64,000 nt of DNA from an uncultured Prevotellaceae bacterium. Lineage in GTDB: Bacteria; Bacteroidota; Bacteroidia; Bacteroidales; Bacteroidaceae. The notes beneath the pieces are model-generated. The model was not told the DNA's origin, searched no databases, and saw only the letters and a list, made by a program, of their open reading frames with translations. Made by a program: the position numbers and the translations under genes. Below are positions 18,183 to 26,236 of the stretch, in pieces; the stretch's first letter is position 1; every line of letters begins with the position of its first letter. The stretch lies in the NCBI GenBank assembly GCA_946415365.1, contig CAMKSE010000006.1:124001-188000 (forward strand). The letters are read 5' to 3'.

Positions 18183-19081
18183 AGGCGTTTCACTTCTGGG
18201 AATTTCTCTTCTCGCAATACTTTCTCGGCAGCATCCATCAGCTCAGGACGTAGTTCCCATACCCAAAGACCGTTCTCTCTACGTGCTCTGATAGTTGGGG
18301 TTGACCAATAATGACGCACATCAGGATCTTTCTCGTCAATCACAGCGAAGTTGAGCATGTGCTGTGCGCGTCTTCCAAGAGCAACTATGCTGCCAGTAAG
18401 GGCATCGGCCTTAACACCAAACATTTCCTCCATCTGTTGGAGCGTATATCTCTGGCCACGGCCAGCTTGCAGATAGCACTGTAACATACGTTTGATGCTA
18501 TTGCTTGCATTGTCGATTATCCGGCACCATTCATCCATAGAAATGGTTAGTGGGGCCTCCTTGAAGCCATCCGTATATGTATGATGGTATGAGGTGAATG
18601 GTCTGTCATCAATGAGTTCTACGCACGATGAGCCACCACCAAATTGTGGAACTTTATATTTAAGTCTGGGAATATTGACTTCCTTCGAGAACACATCCTT
18701 CCATGTACTGAAGGTTTTCTCATTGAAAATAGCATAGCCCTCTTCGTCAAATCCGTCTATTATTCGGAAATCAGCGATAAGATCCTGTTTCTCCTTCTCA
18801 GATAAAGTCGGAACCCATAAAGTCTCGAACTTAGCTTGAAGTCCAGCTTTGGTATAGCTGTTTACTTTCATCTTTGATGACTTCAAGAAGCGTTCAACAG
18901 CAAGAAATAGCTTCTTTAACTTTGACCTGTCAGCATAGGTAAAGTCATATTGCGTCACAGGAACAGCCATATCTGCCAGCAAGTTATCTGCTGTCAGAAG
19001 TGCTTTCGTCCCTTCGTCGCCTGCCGCGATTACAATCTCATAGATAATCGCTTTCAATATTACTTCTTTCTGATCTGTCAT
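18179..19081 (-). CDS. Uncharacterised protein, 300 aa
   Basis: The protein has a helical N-terminal half. The C-terminal end (HYWSTPTIRARRENGLWVW then LRPEL) resembles endings of helical recognition modules often joined to HNH nucleases. No nuclease motif is present in this protein itself. It overlaps the next gene by 4 bp and is only 1 bp from the 120-aa gene upstream. The context suggests it belongs to the restriction part of the island; the function is not known. Confidence 0.6.
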   Translation of the reverse strand: MTDQKEVILKAIIYEIVIAAGDEGTKALLTADNLLADMAVPVTQYDFTYADRSKLKKLFLAVERFLKSSKMKVNSYTKAGLQAKFETLWVPTLSEKEKQDLIADFRIIDGFDEEGYAIFNEKTFSTWKDVFSKEVNIPRLKYKVPQFGGGSSCVELIDDRPFTSYHHTYTDGFKEAPLTISMDEWCRIIDNASNSIKRMLQCYLQAGRGQRYTLQQMEEMFGVKADALTGSIVALGRRAQHMLNFAVIDEKDPDVRHYWSTPTIRARRENGLWVWELRPELMDAAEKVLREEKFPEVKRL

Positions 19082-19082
19082 A

Positions 19083-19445
19083 TCAATATATCGTTACTGA
19101 ATACTCAATATCATCATCTTCTGCCATGTTGTACATCTCCATGTGCGAAGCATCTGAATCATATTCCTTATAATGTGCTCCCCACGGATATCGTTTCTCT
19201 ATCATACCATCATCTGGGTTCATGCCTTCTTCCTCCATATTATCACGTATGGCCTTTAGTATCTTCCTGTGAATACCAGGCATTTCCTCGGAAATGTAAT
19301 CAGAATCGAGCATTTCTCCTTCATCTTCTGCATCTTGCAGTTTGATGTAAAGGTGGTCAGAAACCTCCATATCAAACGATGTTTCTCCAGCTTCGTCGAA
19401 ACCGAACACCGTGTAGGTAATTTCTATACTATTGTCTGCGTACAT
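19083..19445 (-). CDS. Small acidic hypothetical protein, 120 aa
   Basis: The protein is strongly acidic throughout, with many Asp and Glu, no membrane segment and no cysteines. High acidity and small size would fit a DNA-mimic or regulatory protein, but there is no family evidence. It sits 1 bp from the 300-aa gene and 23 bp from the 92-aa membrane protein gene. Confidence 0.5.
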   Translation of the reverse strand: MYADNSIEITYTVFGFDEAGETSFDMEVSDHLYIKLQDAEDEGEMLDSDYISEEMPGIHRKILKAIRDNMEEEGMNPDDGMIEKRYPWGAHYKEYDSDASHMEMYNMAEDDDIEYSVTIY

Positions 19446-19468
19446 ATTCCTTTAATATTTGGTTCAAC

Positions 19469-19747
19469 TTACATCTTTGGCGGCTTTACCCAACCGGAGT
19501 CTATATACATCTGCTTTGTTTTGCGTATCTCTTCTACAGCTTCATCCATTTTTCTTTTAGATTCTTCTTCGTCACTTATGTTGTACTCTTCTCTTGTTTC
19601 CTTGTCATATTCACATGTCATGACTACAAAGATGATTACTAAAGCCAGACAGCCAATTGGTCCTAAAAGCTTATTCGTCCCTTTGGCAACAGCAATAATA
19701 ACCAGAACAATGAATGTAATAATGCAGAAGGTTTCCATATGCAACAC
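19469..19747 (-). CDS. Small membrane protein, 92 aa
   Basis: Two hydrophobic segments lie near residues 7-18 (CIITFIVLVIIAV) and 28-43 (GPIGCLALVIIFVVM), joined by a short basic loop (AKGTNKLL). A charged soluble tail rich in Glu and Lys follows. The function is unknown. It is one of four short genes between hsdR and the GmrSD-like group, two of which encode membrane proteins. Confidence 0.5.
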   Translation of the reverse strand: MLHMETFCIITFIVLVIIAVAKGTNKLLGPIGCLALVIIFVVMTCEYDKETREEYNISDEEESKRKMDEAVEEIRKTKQMYIDSGWVKPPKM

Positions 19748-19756
19748 GTTTATATT

Positions 19757-20002
19757 TTATTCATTATCAGGCTTTGGGTCGCATCCAGGAGCAATTAGCA
19801 GCTTGTCTTGATTATCCAATGGGATCCATACGATTTCTTTGATATAGGTATCCATTTGCTCCTTACCTAAAAGTTTGAGAGCAATCTGCCTGCGGTTGTG
19901 AAGCTCAAACCGAAAGCGATCCCATGTCTCTTTATCCATGTAGACAATATCGCATGATGGTTTCACCGCCTTATTGTAGATACATCTGATAGCAACTTTC
20001 AT
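19757..20002 (-). CDS. Small hypothetical protein, 81 aa
   Basis: This is a soluble protein with a beta-strand-like N-terminus (MKVAIRCIYN) and the motif CDIVYMDKETWDRFRFELHNR. I do not recognise it. It is in the same orientation and close to its neighbours (9 bp and 48 bp), and codon use looks ordinary, so it is probably a real gene. Confidence 0.45.
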   Translation of the reverse strand: MKVAIRCIYNKAVKPSCDIVYMDKETWDRFRFELHNRRQIALKLLGKEQMDTYIKEIVWIPLDNQDKLLIAPGCDPKPDNE

Positions 20003-20050
20003 ACATAATAGATAATTAAAATTGTACTATACTATAATTCTCGTAATACA

Positions 20051-20332
20051 TCACCTGTTTTTTTCTTTTTGGGCTTCGATACTATATTTGATGAATTTAC
20101 AAAGACAATAAATACCAGTGGGTATCAGTATAATCATTAGAACTGTTACTATAACGGCTTTCACATCTTTACCAACTATGTCCGACTTCAAGAAACAATT
20201 AATGAGATAAATCAGTCCAGCCCCCACAAACAAAATTGTGAGCAACAGACATCCTCCACCTTTTTGAGCGTTCTCTCCGTCATTATATACGAAAAAGAGT
20301 CCTAGTCCTAATAATTTAAACAGTTCACCCAT
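20051..20332 (-). CDS. Small two-helix membrane protein, 93 aa
   Basis: Two membrane segments are visible, at about residues 29-47 (LLLTILFVGAGLIYLINCF) and 57-78 (VKAVIVTVLMIILIPTGIYCL), with a glycine-rich loop before them and a basic tail. It starts 13 bp after the hsdR-ASCH stop. Small membrane proteins downstream of restriction genes can act as effectors, but no effector family is recognised. Confidence 0.5.
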   Translation of the reverse strand: MGELFKLLGLGLFFVYNDGENAQKGGGCLLLTILFVGAGLIYLINCFLKSDIVGKDVKAVIVTVLMIILIPTGIYCLCKFIKYSIEAQKEKNR

Positions 20333-20345
20333 ATATCAGCTGATA

Positions 20346-23300
20346 TTATTCTTTAGCCAATTCATATATTGCATATATCCAAGGTATTTCAGGGCCATTC
20401 TCCTCATTCTGATATGTTTGATCTTTTCCGTCAGCATCTTTAAATGCATCCCACGCGTAGTTCGTCACCTTTCGATTCATGGTTTCATCGCCATGAATGA
20501 ATGTGATTTCGCTAATTGGCATTAACTCGAAAGAATCTTCTTTGCAAATAGCACCGATGGTGTAAGGATCGTTAATATCCACACAGAATTCTGTACCATC
20601 TTCCTGCAGAATCTGCCAAGCCCTGTCACCAACATGGACAGTCAGATGCTCACCATCCAAAACGGGGAAGTTTTGTTCTACCTTGTGGGCAGGAGGTAGA
20701 TTGTCTTCGTCGATTGGATAGTCGAACAGACCCAATTTTCCTTTGACATCCTTTATAGGCTCATCAAATAAGTATGCATTCTCTAGATGCCAATGCGTAC
20801 AGTTAGCACCAGCCCATGGAGAATCATTGTTGTTGTCTGAGTCAAAGCCCGTCACATCGACATAACCGATGATTGCGGATAACGGCATATCCTCATACTC
20901 CGGCATGATACCAAACAGGCGAAGGTTCGCCATTGTTGAAATCATCTCTGGATCGAGGTTCATTGCATCAAAGTCCTTTGGCACCTTCTTTGCACTGGCA
21001 TGTATAAGAATACGGCCAGGGGCATTCTTTGTTTGCCATGTCCTATTCTCTACGTCCTTTACTCCTGTACAAATAGCAGAAGCCCAAGGTTGTTGAACTG
21101 ATAAACACTTCATGTTATTCTTTTTTTTTTCAGTGTTCCCATCTGTCGGCCCTTCTACTGCCGCTGTTTCGGATTCTGCTGCTTTCGGCATTGACATTGG
21201 CTCTGCTGCCATTCCGATAGAATGCTGCTCTGGATTCATGCTAACAAGTTGTGCAAGCATTTTGGGCTGCAAGTATTTAATGTTGTAGGCAGTAACATAG
21301 AGATAGAGGGCTGTAACTATATGAATTGCAGCATCGTATTCTGCCTCAGTAGCTATTGGTGCTTGATGCGATTGCTCGTTGCGCCAGTCACGTATCTGCT
21401 GAAGCCATATCTTAAATTTATTAGAGTCAGGCTCATACTTCAGCCGTTTCAGGCATGGTGTCTGATAAATGCAGTCGCCAAGGGCAGGCATTTCGCCAGG
21501 ACGCGCATTCTCACGGGTAACTACCATCTCCTTGCCGTTCTCGATGAAGTATATTTTCTTCAGGAATACCTCAAAGAAACTCACTAGCGAGCGGAAGTGG
21601 CTCTTTTTATCCATAAAGGCTACCTTCCTGGGCGAACAATAGAGGCGGTTGAAAGCATTTTGCAGAACATCATTTGCACCGTCCATTGATGGAGCTGTTT
21701 CTGCGGCAATCACCTTAACAAGCCAGTCTGCCACAATGGTATATGGCTTAATCTCTGCCTGAATCTCGCTGAACTCTTCTTGCATCACTGGTAACACCTT
21801 CTCTTTGAAGCGTTCGGGATTGAAAACGGCCTCGTCCTGAGCACGGAAGTTAGCATACATCATGTCACCCATCTGCGACATAATGCTGTTGTAGAGGTCG
21901 TGATTCTGGAACAGTCGACGGAAGGCCTCCATTTGGTCGCCATAGCACTCCTGCGCGGCCTCGGCAAACACTTCAGGGAAAATGCTCTCACCAAATTGCT
22001 TCGGGTCGTTACTCTTGGCCTGTTTGATCAATTTGCGACGAACCTTGGGCTGGTTCAACTTATCATAGATACTTTCCACCAACACACGGTCTTCCTTGGT
22101 AAAATTACCCCGGAACATCATATTAACCTTATCGATGATGTTTGAAAGCAGGTCGCGCTTATCGTCAGGGCCACTTCCAGCACCAGGCTTCGGAGTTGAA
22201 AGTCCACCGGTATCTTTATCAAGATGGATGCTTTGTGTCTCTCCAGCCTCAATTCGTGAGTTGACCAACATAAGTTGTTTGTTCAGGTCGATATGTTCGT
22301 GTGGCTTAGTCTTGATAAGCTTTAGGAGCAAGTCGCAGAATACGTATGTGCGATAAAGGTCACGGTTGTAGGTTCGTTCCACCTGTGCCAGATAATTGTA
22401 GAAGCGTACAAATTGCTTAATCTGCCCGCGCACAGTATAGAAGGTCTCTTCGTCTAACTGATCGATGCGATCAACTACGCCTTTGAAGGCGTTCGACAGT
22501 TTCCCTAATCGTGTCGGGTCATCCTTCTTCACAGTCTTTACTATATCTTCCACGCGCTGCTCATCCTGATCAGTCCAGAAATTTAGCTCACGGATATTGT
22601 CGCGTAACGTGAAGACGGAATTCAAGTCCATAGGCTTTATTAGTTCGGTGCCTGTGTAGAATGGCTCAAAACTCTTCTTGATGTCATCAGGGTCATTTAC
22701 GAAGTCGAGAACATATGTATCCACTTTGTCAGGATGGGCACGGTTCAGACGACTCAGTGTCTGAACTGCCTTCACATCGCGTAGTTTCTTGTCAACGAAC
22801 ATCGAGTGTAACAGTGGCTCATCGAAGCCTGTCTGATACTTGTCTGCAACAACCAATACATTGTAGAGGTCGGAGGCGAAAAATAGGGGTAGGCCTGCCT
22901 CACTAATCTTATAATCAGGCGTAGAGTTCATGGCCGTCTCTATGTATTCTTGATCCTGATAGACTACTTTTCCAGAGAAGGCCACCAGAGGATGTACATC
23001 GGTGTAACCCTGCTTCTCACAGTAGGCCTTGATTGCCATATAGTAGCGAACGGCATGAGCACGGCTTGCAGTTACAACCATTGCTTTTGCCTTTCCCTGC
23101 ATAGCTGGCAGCGTTACCTCACGGAATTTCTCTACGATGATGGCACACTTCTTGTCAATGACATGTTGGTGGTTGTCATGGAATGCTTTTACTGCTTTTG
23201 TCGCAGGTGTCTCTTCGTATTCTGGGTCTTCAGTAATACGTTTCGTTATCTCGTAGCTAACATTATATGGCGTATAGCTCAGCAGAACGTCTTTAATAAA

Positions 23301-24908
23301 GCCTTCCTCGATGGCCTGTAACATTGAATAGGTGTGGAATGCCTCATAGCGGCACTTCGTAGGATCGATATCCTGATGAGTGCAGACGCCGAAGGTTCGC
23401 AATGTCTTGGGCTTGGGTGTAGCGGTGAAGGCATAGAACGACAAGTTGCTATGTTGCCCCTGAGCAAGCAGCGTGTCCATAATCTCATCGCGCTGTTTCT
23501 CCAATTCTTCTTCGGCAATATCCTGCATAGCAGCCATCTCTCGCAAGGCTTCGTCAGTATCAGCTAAAGCTGCTTTCATCTTCTCTGCAGCCTTACCCGT
23601 CTGTGACGAGTGGGCTTCATCAACAATAAGTGCATATCTTTTCCCTGTATTCTTGTTTACCTCCTTGTAGATAAGTGGGAATCTATGAAGCGTACAGATA
23701 ATGATACGCGAATTATCGTCATTGATAAGATTGCGCAATTTCGTAGAAGAATCACTGTCCTTCACGGTGTCTACAGTTCCATCCACATGGTCGAATCCAA
23801 GAATAGTGTTCTGTAGCTGAGAGTTCAGCACACGGCGATCGGTAATGACGAACACGCAATTGAACATTGGTTTCAGGTCTTCGTTTTGTAGTGCGCCCAA
23901 ACGATAAGCCACCCAAGCGATCGAGTTCGACTTGCCAGAACCTGCCGAATGTTGTATAAGGTAATTCTTGCCGGAGCCATGCTCAGCGGTGTCGGCCAAC
24001 AGTTTCTCTACCACGTCAAGCTGGTGGTATCGTGGGAAGATAATCTTAACGCTTTTCCGCTTATCCTGTCGTATATGGCCGTCCTTCGTCTTATAGATGC
24101 TGATACGTTCCTCTTCCTGGCGGGAAATATAACGCTGGAGAATGCAGAGTAACATACGACGATTAAGCACACGCTCCCAGAGGTAGCATGTTGTATATTT
24201 CCCATCTGGTGCTTCGGGGTTGCCTTTACCACCCACGTTACCAGCTCCGTTGCTTCCTTGGTTGAAAGGCATGAAGAATGTTTTTTCTCCTCGCAGTTCA
24301 GTAGCCATGATAGCCTCGTAGAGATCCACACCAAAGTATGCCAATATACGGTGGTTGAACTGGAAAAGCTCTTCACGTTGGTCGCGGTCGTTCATCCACT
24401 GATGGCGTGAGTTCTCCACATTTTGGCCGGTTAACTGGTTCTTCAGTTCCAGTGCCACTACGGGAATGCCATTCACCGATAACACCATATCAATAGTGTT
24501 ATGGTTTAGGGTGGAATAGGCGAACTGTCGCGTACACTCCATGATGTTCTGGCTATACTTCAGGTTCAGTTCTTCGTTGAGCTGACTGGCAGGTTCGAAA
24601 TAGACCAATTTGAACTTGAAGCCCAGATCGTCGATTCCGTTGCGTAGTACCCATATCAGACCACGCTCATGAATCTTGTCCTGTAGCACGTTGTAAAGGC
24701 GATCTTCCGTCTGTGCGCCGTACTTTTTCTCATACAGCTCCCATTTCTTCGTCTGTGTTAGACGGAGAAATTTCATTAACGTTTTTAGGTCGATGGCACG
24801 CTCTTTGTCGTAGGTACTCTGGTCGCCCTTTGTATAGCCACCTTCCGTAAGAAGCCAATGCTCAATGTACGCTTCAAAATCCCGTTCTTTCAAGTCGTTG
24901 TTGTCCAT
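20346..24908 (-). CDS. hsdR: Type I restriction endonuclease subunit R fused to an ASCH domain
   Basis: The 1520-aa protein has an N-terminal PD-(D/E)xK nuclease domain (DMVLSVNGIPVVALELKNQ near residue 135). The SF2 translocase follows, with QHSAGSGKSNSI, VDEAHSSQ and FTATPKPK. A helical C-terminal domain ends near residue 1250. HsdR subunits usually stop at about 1000-1100 residues. Here an A10 tract at 21121-21130 leads directly into a complete ASCH (PUA-like) protein whose own start would be MKCLSVQQPW (ATG at 21113). With one A less or more the HsdR frame would stop at the tract, leaving the ASCH protein separate. R-subunit translocation and cleavage need HsdM and HsdS, encoded just upstream. 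ASCH domains bind RNA or modified bases, so the fusion may sense nucleotides or modified DNA. Confidence 0.92.
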   Translation of the reverse strand: MDNNDLKERDFEAYIEHWLLTEGGYTKGDQSTYDKERAIDLKTLMKFLRLTQTKKWELYEKKYGAQTEDRLYNVLQDKIHERGLIWVLRNGIDDLGFKFKLVYFEPASQLNEELNLKYSQNIMECTRQFAYSTLNHNTIDMVLSVNGIPVVALELKNQLTGQNVENSRHQWMNDRDQREELFQFNHRILAYFGVDLYEAIMATELRGEKTFFMPFNQGSNGAGNVGGKGNPEAPDGKYTTCYLWERVLNRRMLLCILQRYISRQEEERISIYKTKDGHIRQDKRKSVKIIFPRYHQLDVVEKLLADTAEHGSGKNYLIQHSAGSGKSNSIAWVAYRLGALQNEDLKPMFNCVFVITDRRVLNSQLQNTILGFDHVDGTVDTVKDSDSSTKLRNLINDDNSRIIICTLHRFPLIYKEVNKNTGKRYALIVDEAHSSQTGKAAEKMKAALADTDEALREMAAMQDIAEEELEKQRDEIMDTLLAQGQHSNLSFYAFTATPKPKTLRTFGVCTHQDIDPTKCRYEAFHTYSMLQAIEEGFIKDVLLSYTPYNVSYEITKRITEDPEYEETPATKAVKAFHDNHQHVIDKKCAIIVEKFREVTLPAMQGKAKAMVVTASRAHAVRYYMAIKAYCEKQGYTDVHPLVAFSGKVVYQDQEYIETAMNSTPDYKISEAGLPLFFASDLYNVLVVADKYQTGFDEPLLHSMFVDKKLRDVKAVQTLSRLNRAHPDKVDTYVLDFVNDPDDIKKSFEPFYTGTELIKPMDLNSVFTLRDNIRELNFWTDQDEQRVEDIVKTVKKDDPTRLGKLSNAFKGVVDRIDQLDEETFYTVRGQIKQFVRFYNYLAQVERTYNRDLYRTYVFCDLLLKLIKTKPHEHIDLNKQLMLVNSRIEAGETQSIHLDKDTGGLSTPKPGAGSGPDDKRDLLSNIIDKVNMMFRGNFTKEDRVLVESIYDKLNQPKVRRKLIKQAKSNDPKQFGESIFPEVFAEAAQECYGDQMEAFRRLFQNHDLYNSIMSQMGDMMYANFRAQDEAVFNPERFKEKVLPVMQEEFSEIQAEIKPYTIVADWLVKVIAAETAPSMDGANDVLQNAFNRLYCSPRKVAFMDKKSHFRSLVSFFEVFLKKIYFIENGKEMVVTRENARPGEMPALGDCIYQTPCLKRLKYEPDSNKFKIWLQQIRDWRNEQSHQAPIATEAEYDAAIHIVTALYLYVTAYNIKYLQPKMLAQLVSMNPEQHSIGMAAEPMSMPKAAESETAAVEGPTDGNTEKKKNNMKCLSVQQPWASAICTGVKDVENRTWQTKNAPGRILIHASAKKVPKDFDAMNLDPEMISTMANLRLFGIMPEYEDMPLSAIIGYVDVTGFDSDNNNDSPWAGANCTHWHLENAYLFDEPIKDVKGKLGLFDYPIDEDNLPPAHKVEQNFPVLDGEHLTVHVGDRAWQILQEDGTEFCVDINDPYTIGAICKEDSFELMPISEITFIHGDETMNRKVTNYAWDAFKDADGKDQTYQNEENGPEIPWIYAIYELAKE
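21121..21130 (-). repeat. A10 homopolymer at the hsdR/ASCH junction
   Basis: Ten uninterrupted T on the + strand are A10 in the coding strand. In the present frame the tract encodes part of TEKKKNN and fuses both domains. A9 gives a TGA overlapping the downstream ATG (ATGA), and A11 gives TAA nearby. Such tracts are prone to replication slippage, transcriptional slippage and sequencing errors. Confidence 0.85.
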
Positions 24909-24919
24909 ATTCCTTCTTA

Positions 24920-26230
24920 TTATGATTTTATAATTGTTTTACCCGTCACCGCTTCGTATATTACGCTTTTCTTATAGTCCTTTAGTTTTTCTATTTTCTG
25001 TTGCTTCAGATCAACAAGACGATCGATATCAGCACATTTTTCATCAAGGTAAGCTGCAATGGCCTTTTGTTCCTCCATAGGTGGAACAATCATTGAAAAT
25101 CTTTCAAATACATTTTGGTATAAATGAATGATGGTCGTACCACCTGTATTAATAAAAGTGTTATATCTTAATAAAAGTGGTGATGATAAATACCAATATA
25201 GATAATTTTGAAAAAATGTTTCTTTTCTTTGTTTTAGAACAAATATGCCACTATTCAAGCAAGCAGGTTTATCCATACCACTTACTTTTGCGATTTTACC
25301 AATAGTACCATCTTTTGTAACCAATATGTCACCATTTGACAATTGTATATATGGGTCTTCTTCGTATCGGTCTTTATCGATTTGGTAACAATTATTCCAG
25401 TTGATATCAGACGAGACAAAGTCTTGACCAGTTACTAGATATGCATAACTATTTTCTTTGAATTCATCTGATCTCAATCCTTTCCATCCAACACGTCCCT
25501 TTATCGTACAAAGGTTGAATAGTTTGTTAATTTCCCATCCTTCAGGAATATTTCCAATCCAATCTATGCCAGAGGGAACTAGTTTGGCGTTTGGATTAAG
25601 CCCTTTTGTAATGGCCTCAGTAATGATACTCTGCTTATAAGCTTTCAGCTTCTCAATCATCTGCTCTTGTAGCGCAATGAGAGAATCTGTCTCCCCACAC
25701 TTTTCATCAAGGTAATCGGCTATACACTGCTGCTCTAGAAGTGGTGGACAAAGTATATAAGTAACAGCAATCTTATCAACATTAAGATTCTGTACTACTC
25801 CGCCTGCAACTTGCAGCTTAAATTGATACTGACAAAAAGGTGACAATAGTAAATAATATAAAAATACTTTATCAATTTTATTGAGATTTGATATTGCCAC
25901 CCAGCCATCATGAATACATCCGTCTACTTGCAATATATATGGCTCTCCAAAACTCATAGAATTAGTGAGAATTAGGTCACCGCTATGTACCAATCTCGTT
26001 TTATTTAGTCCTTCTTTCCTTATTTTTTGACGAACTGAAGTTATATACTTATTACCTTTGATGGTATCACCAATTTTAATCCAATTATATCCGTTGTCTG
26101 ATATGTAATCTTCGATAGGACGTGGCGATCCACCTCTTTCTATTAGAGCCTTACATTTGAGATAGCAAATATCCCAATTCTCTGGAATCTTGCCAATCCA
26201 CTCTATGCCGCTGTCTTTATATTGTCTCAT
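24920..26230 (-). CDS. hsdS: Type I restriction specificity subunit S
   Basis: The 436-aa protein has two target recognition domains, each beginning with a related sequence (IEWIGKIPENW near residue 9, IDWIGNIPEGW near residue 222). Each is followed by a conserved helical region (ADYLDEKCGETDSL and AAYLDEKCADIDRL, then EKLKAYKQSII and EKLKDYKKSVI). Each TRD should read one half of a bipartite DNA site, and the helices set the spacing. It lies 6 bp after hsdM and 11 bp before hsdR. The TRD parts are more AT-rich than hsdM and hsdR, as expected of a domain exchanged by recombination. No inverted spare TRD or invertase is present nearby. Confidence 0.92.
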   Translation of the reverse strand: MRQYKDSGIEWIGKIPENWDICYLKCKALIERGGSPRPIEDYISDNGYNWIKIGDTIKGNKYITSVRQKIRKEGLNKTRLVHSGDLILTNSMSFGEPYILQVDGCIHDGWVAISNLNKIDKVFLYYLLLSPFCQYQFKLQVAGGVVQNLNVDKIAVTYILCPPLLEQQCIADYLDEKCGETDSLIALQEQMIEKLKAYKQSIITEAITKGLNPNAKLVPSGIDWIGNIPEGWEINKLFNLCTIKGRVGWKGLRSDEFKENSYAYLVTGQDFVSSDINWNNCYQIDKDRYEEDPYIQLSNGDILVTKDGTIGKIAKVSGMDKPACLNSGIFVLKQRKETFFQNYLYWYLSSPLLLRYNTFINTGGTTIIHLYQNVFERFSMIVPPMEEQKAIAAYLDEKCADIDRLVDLKQQKIEKLKDYKKSVIYEAVTGKTIIKS

Positions 26231-26236
26231 ATTCTA

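Noticed and set aside
24920..26230. Phase-variable hsdS by inversion.
   Set aside because: No second hsdS fragment, inverted repeats or recombinase gene lies near it.
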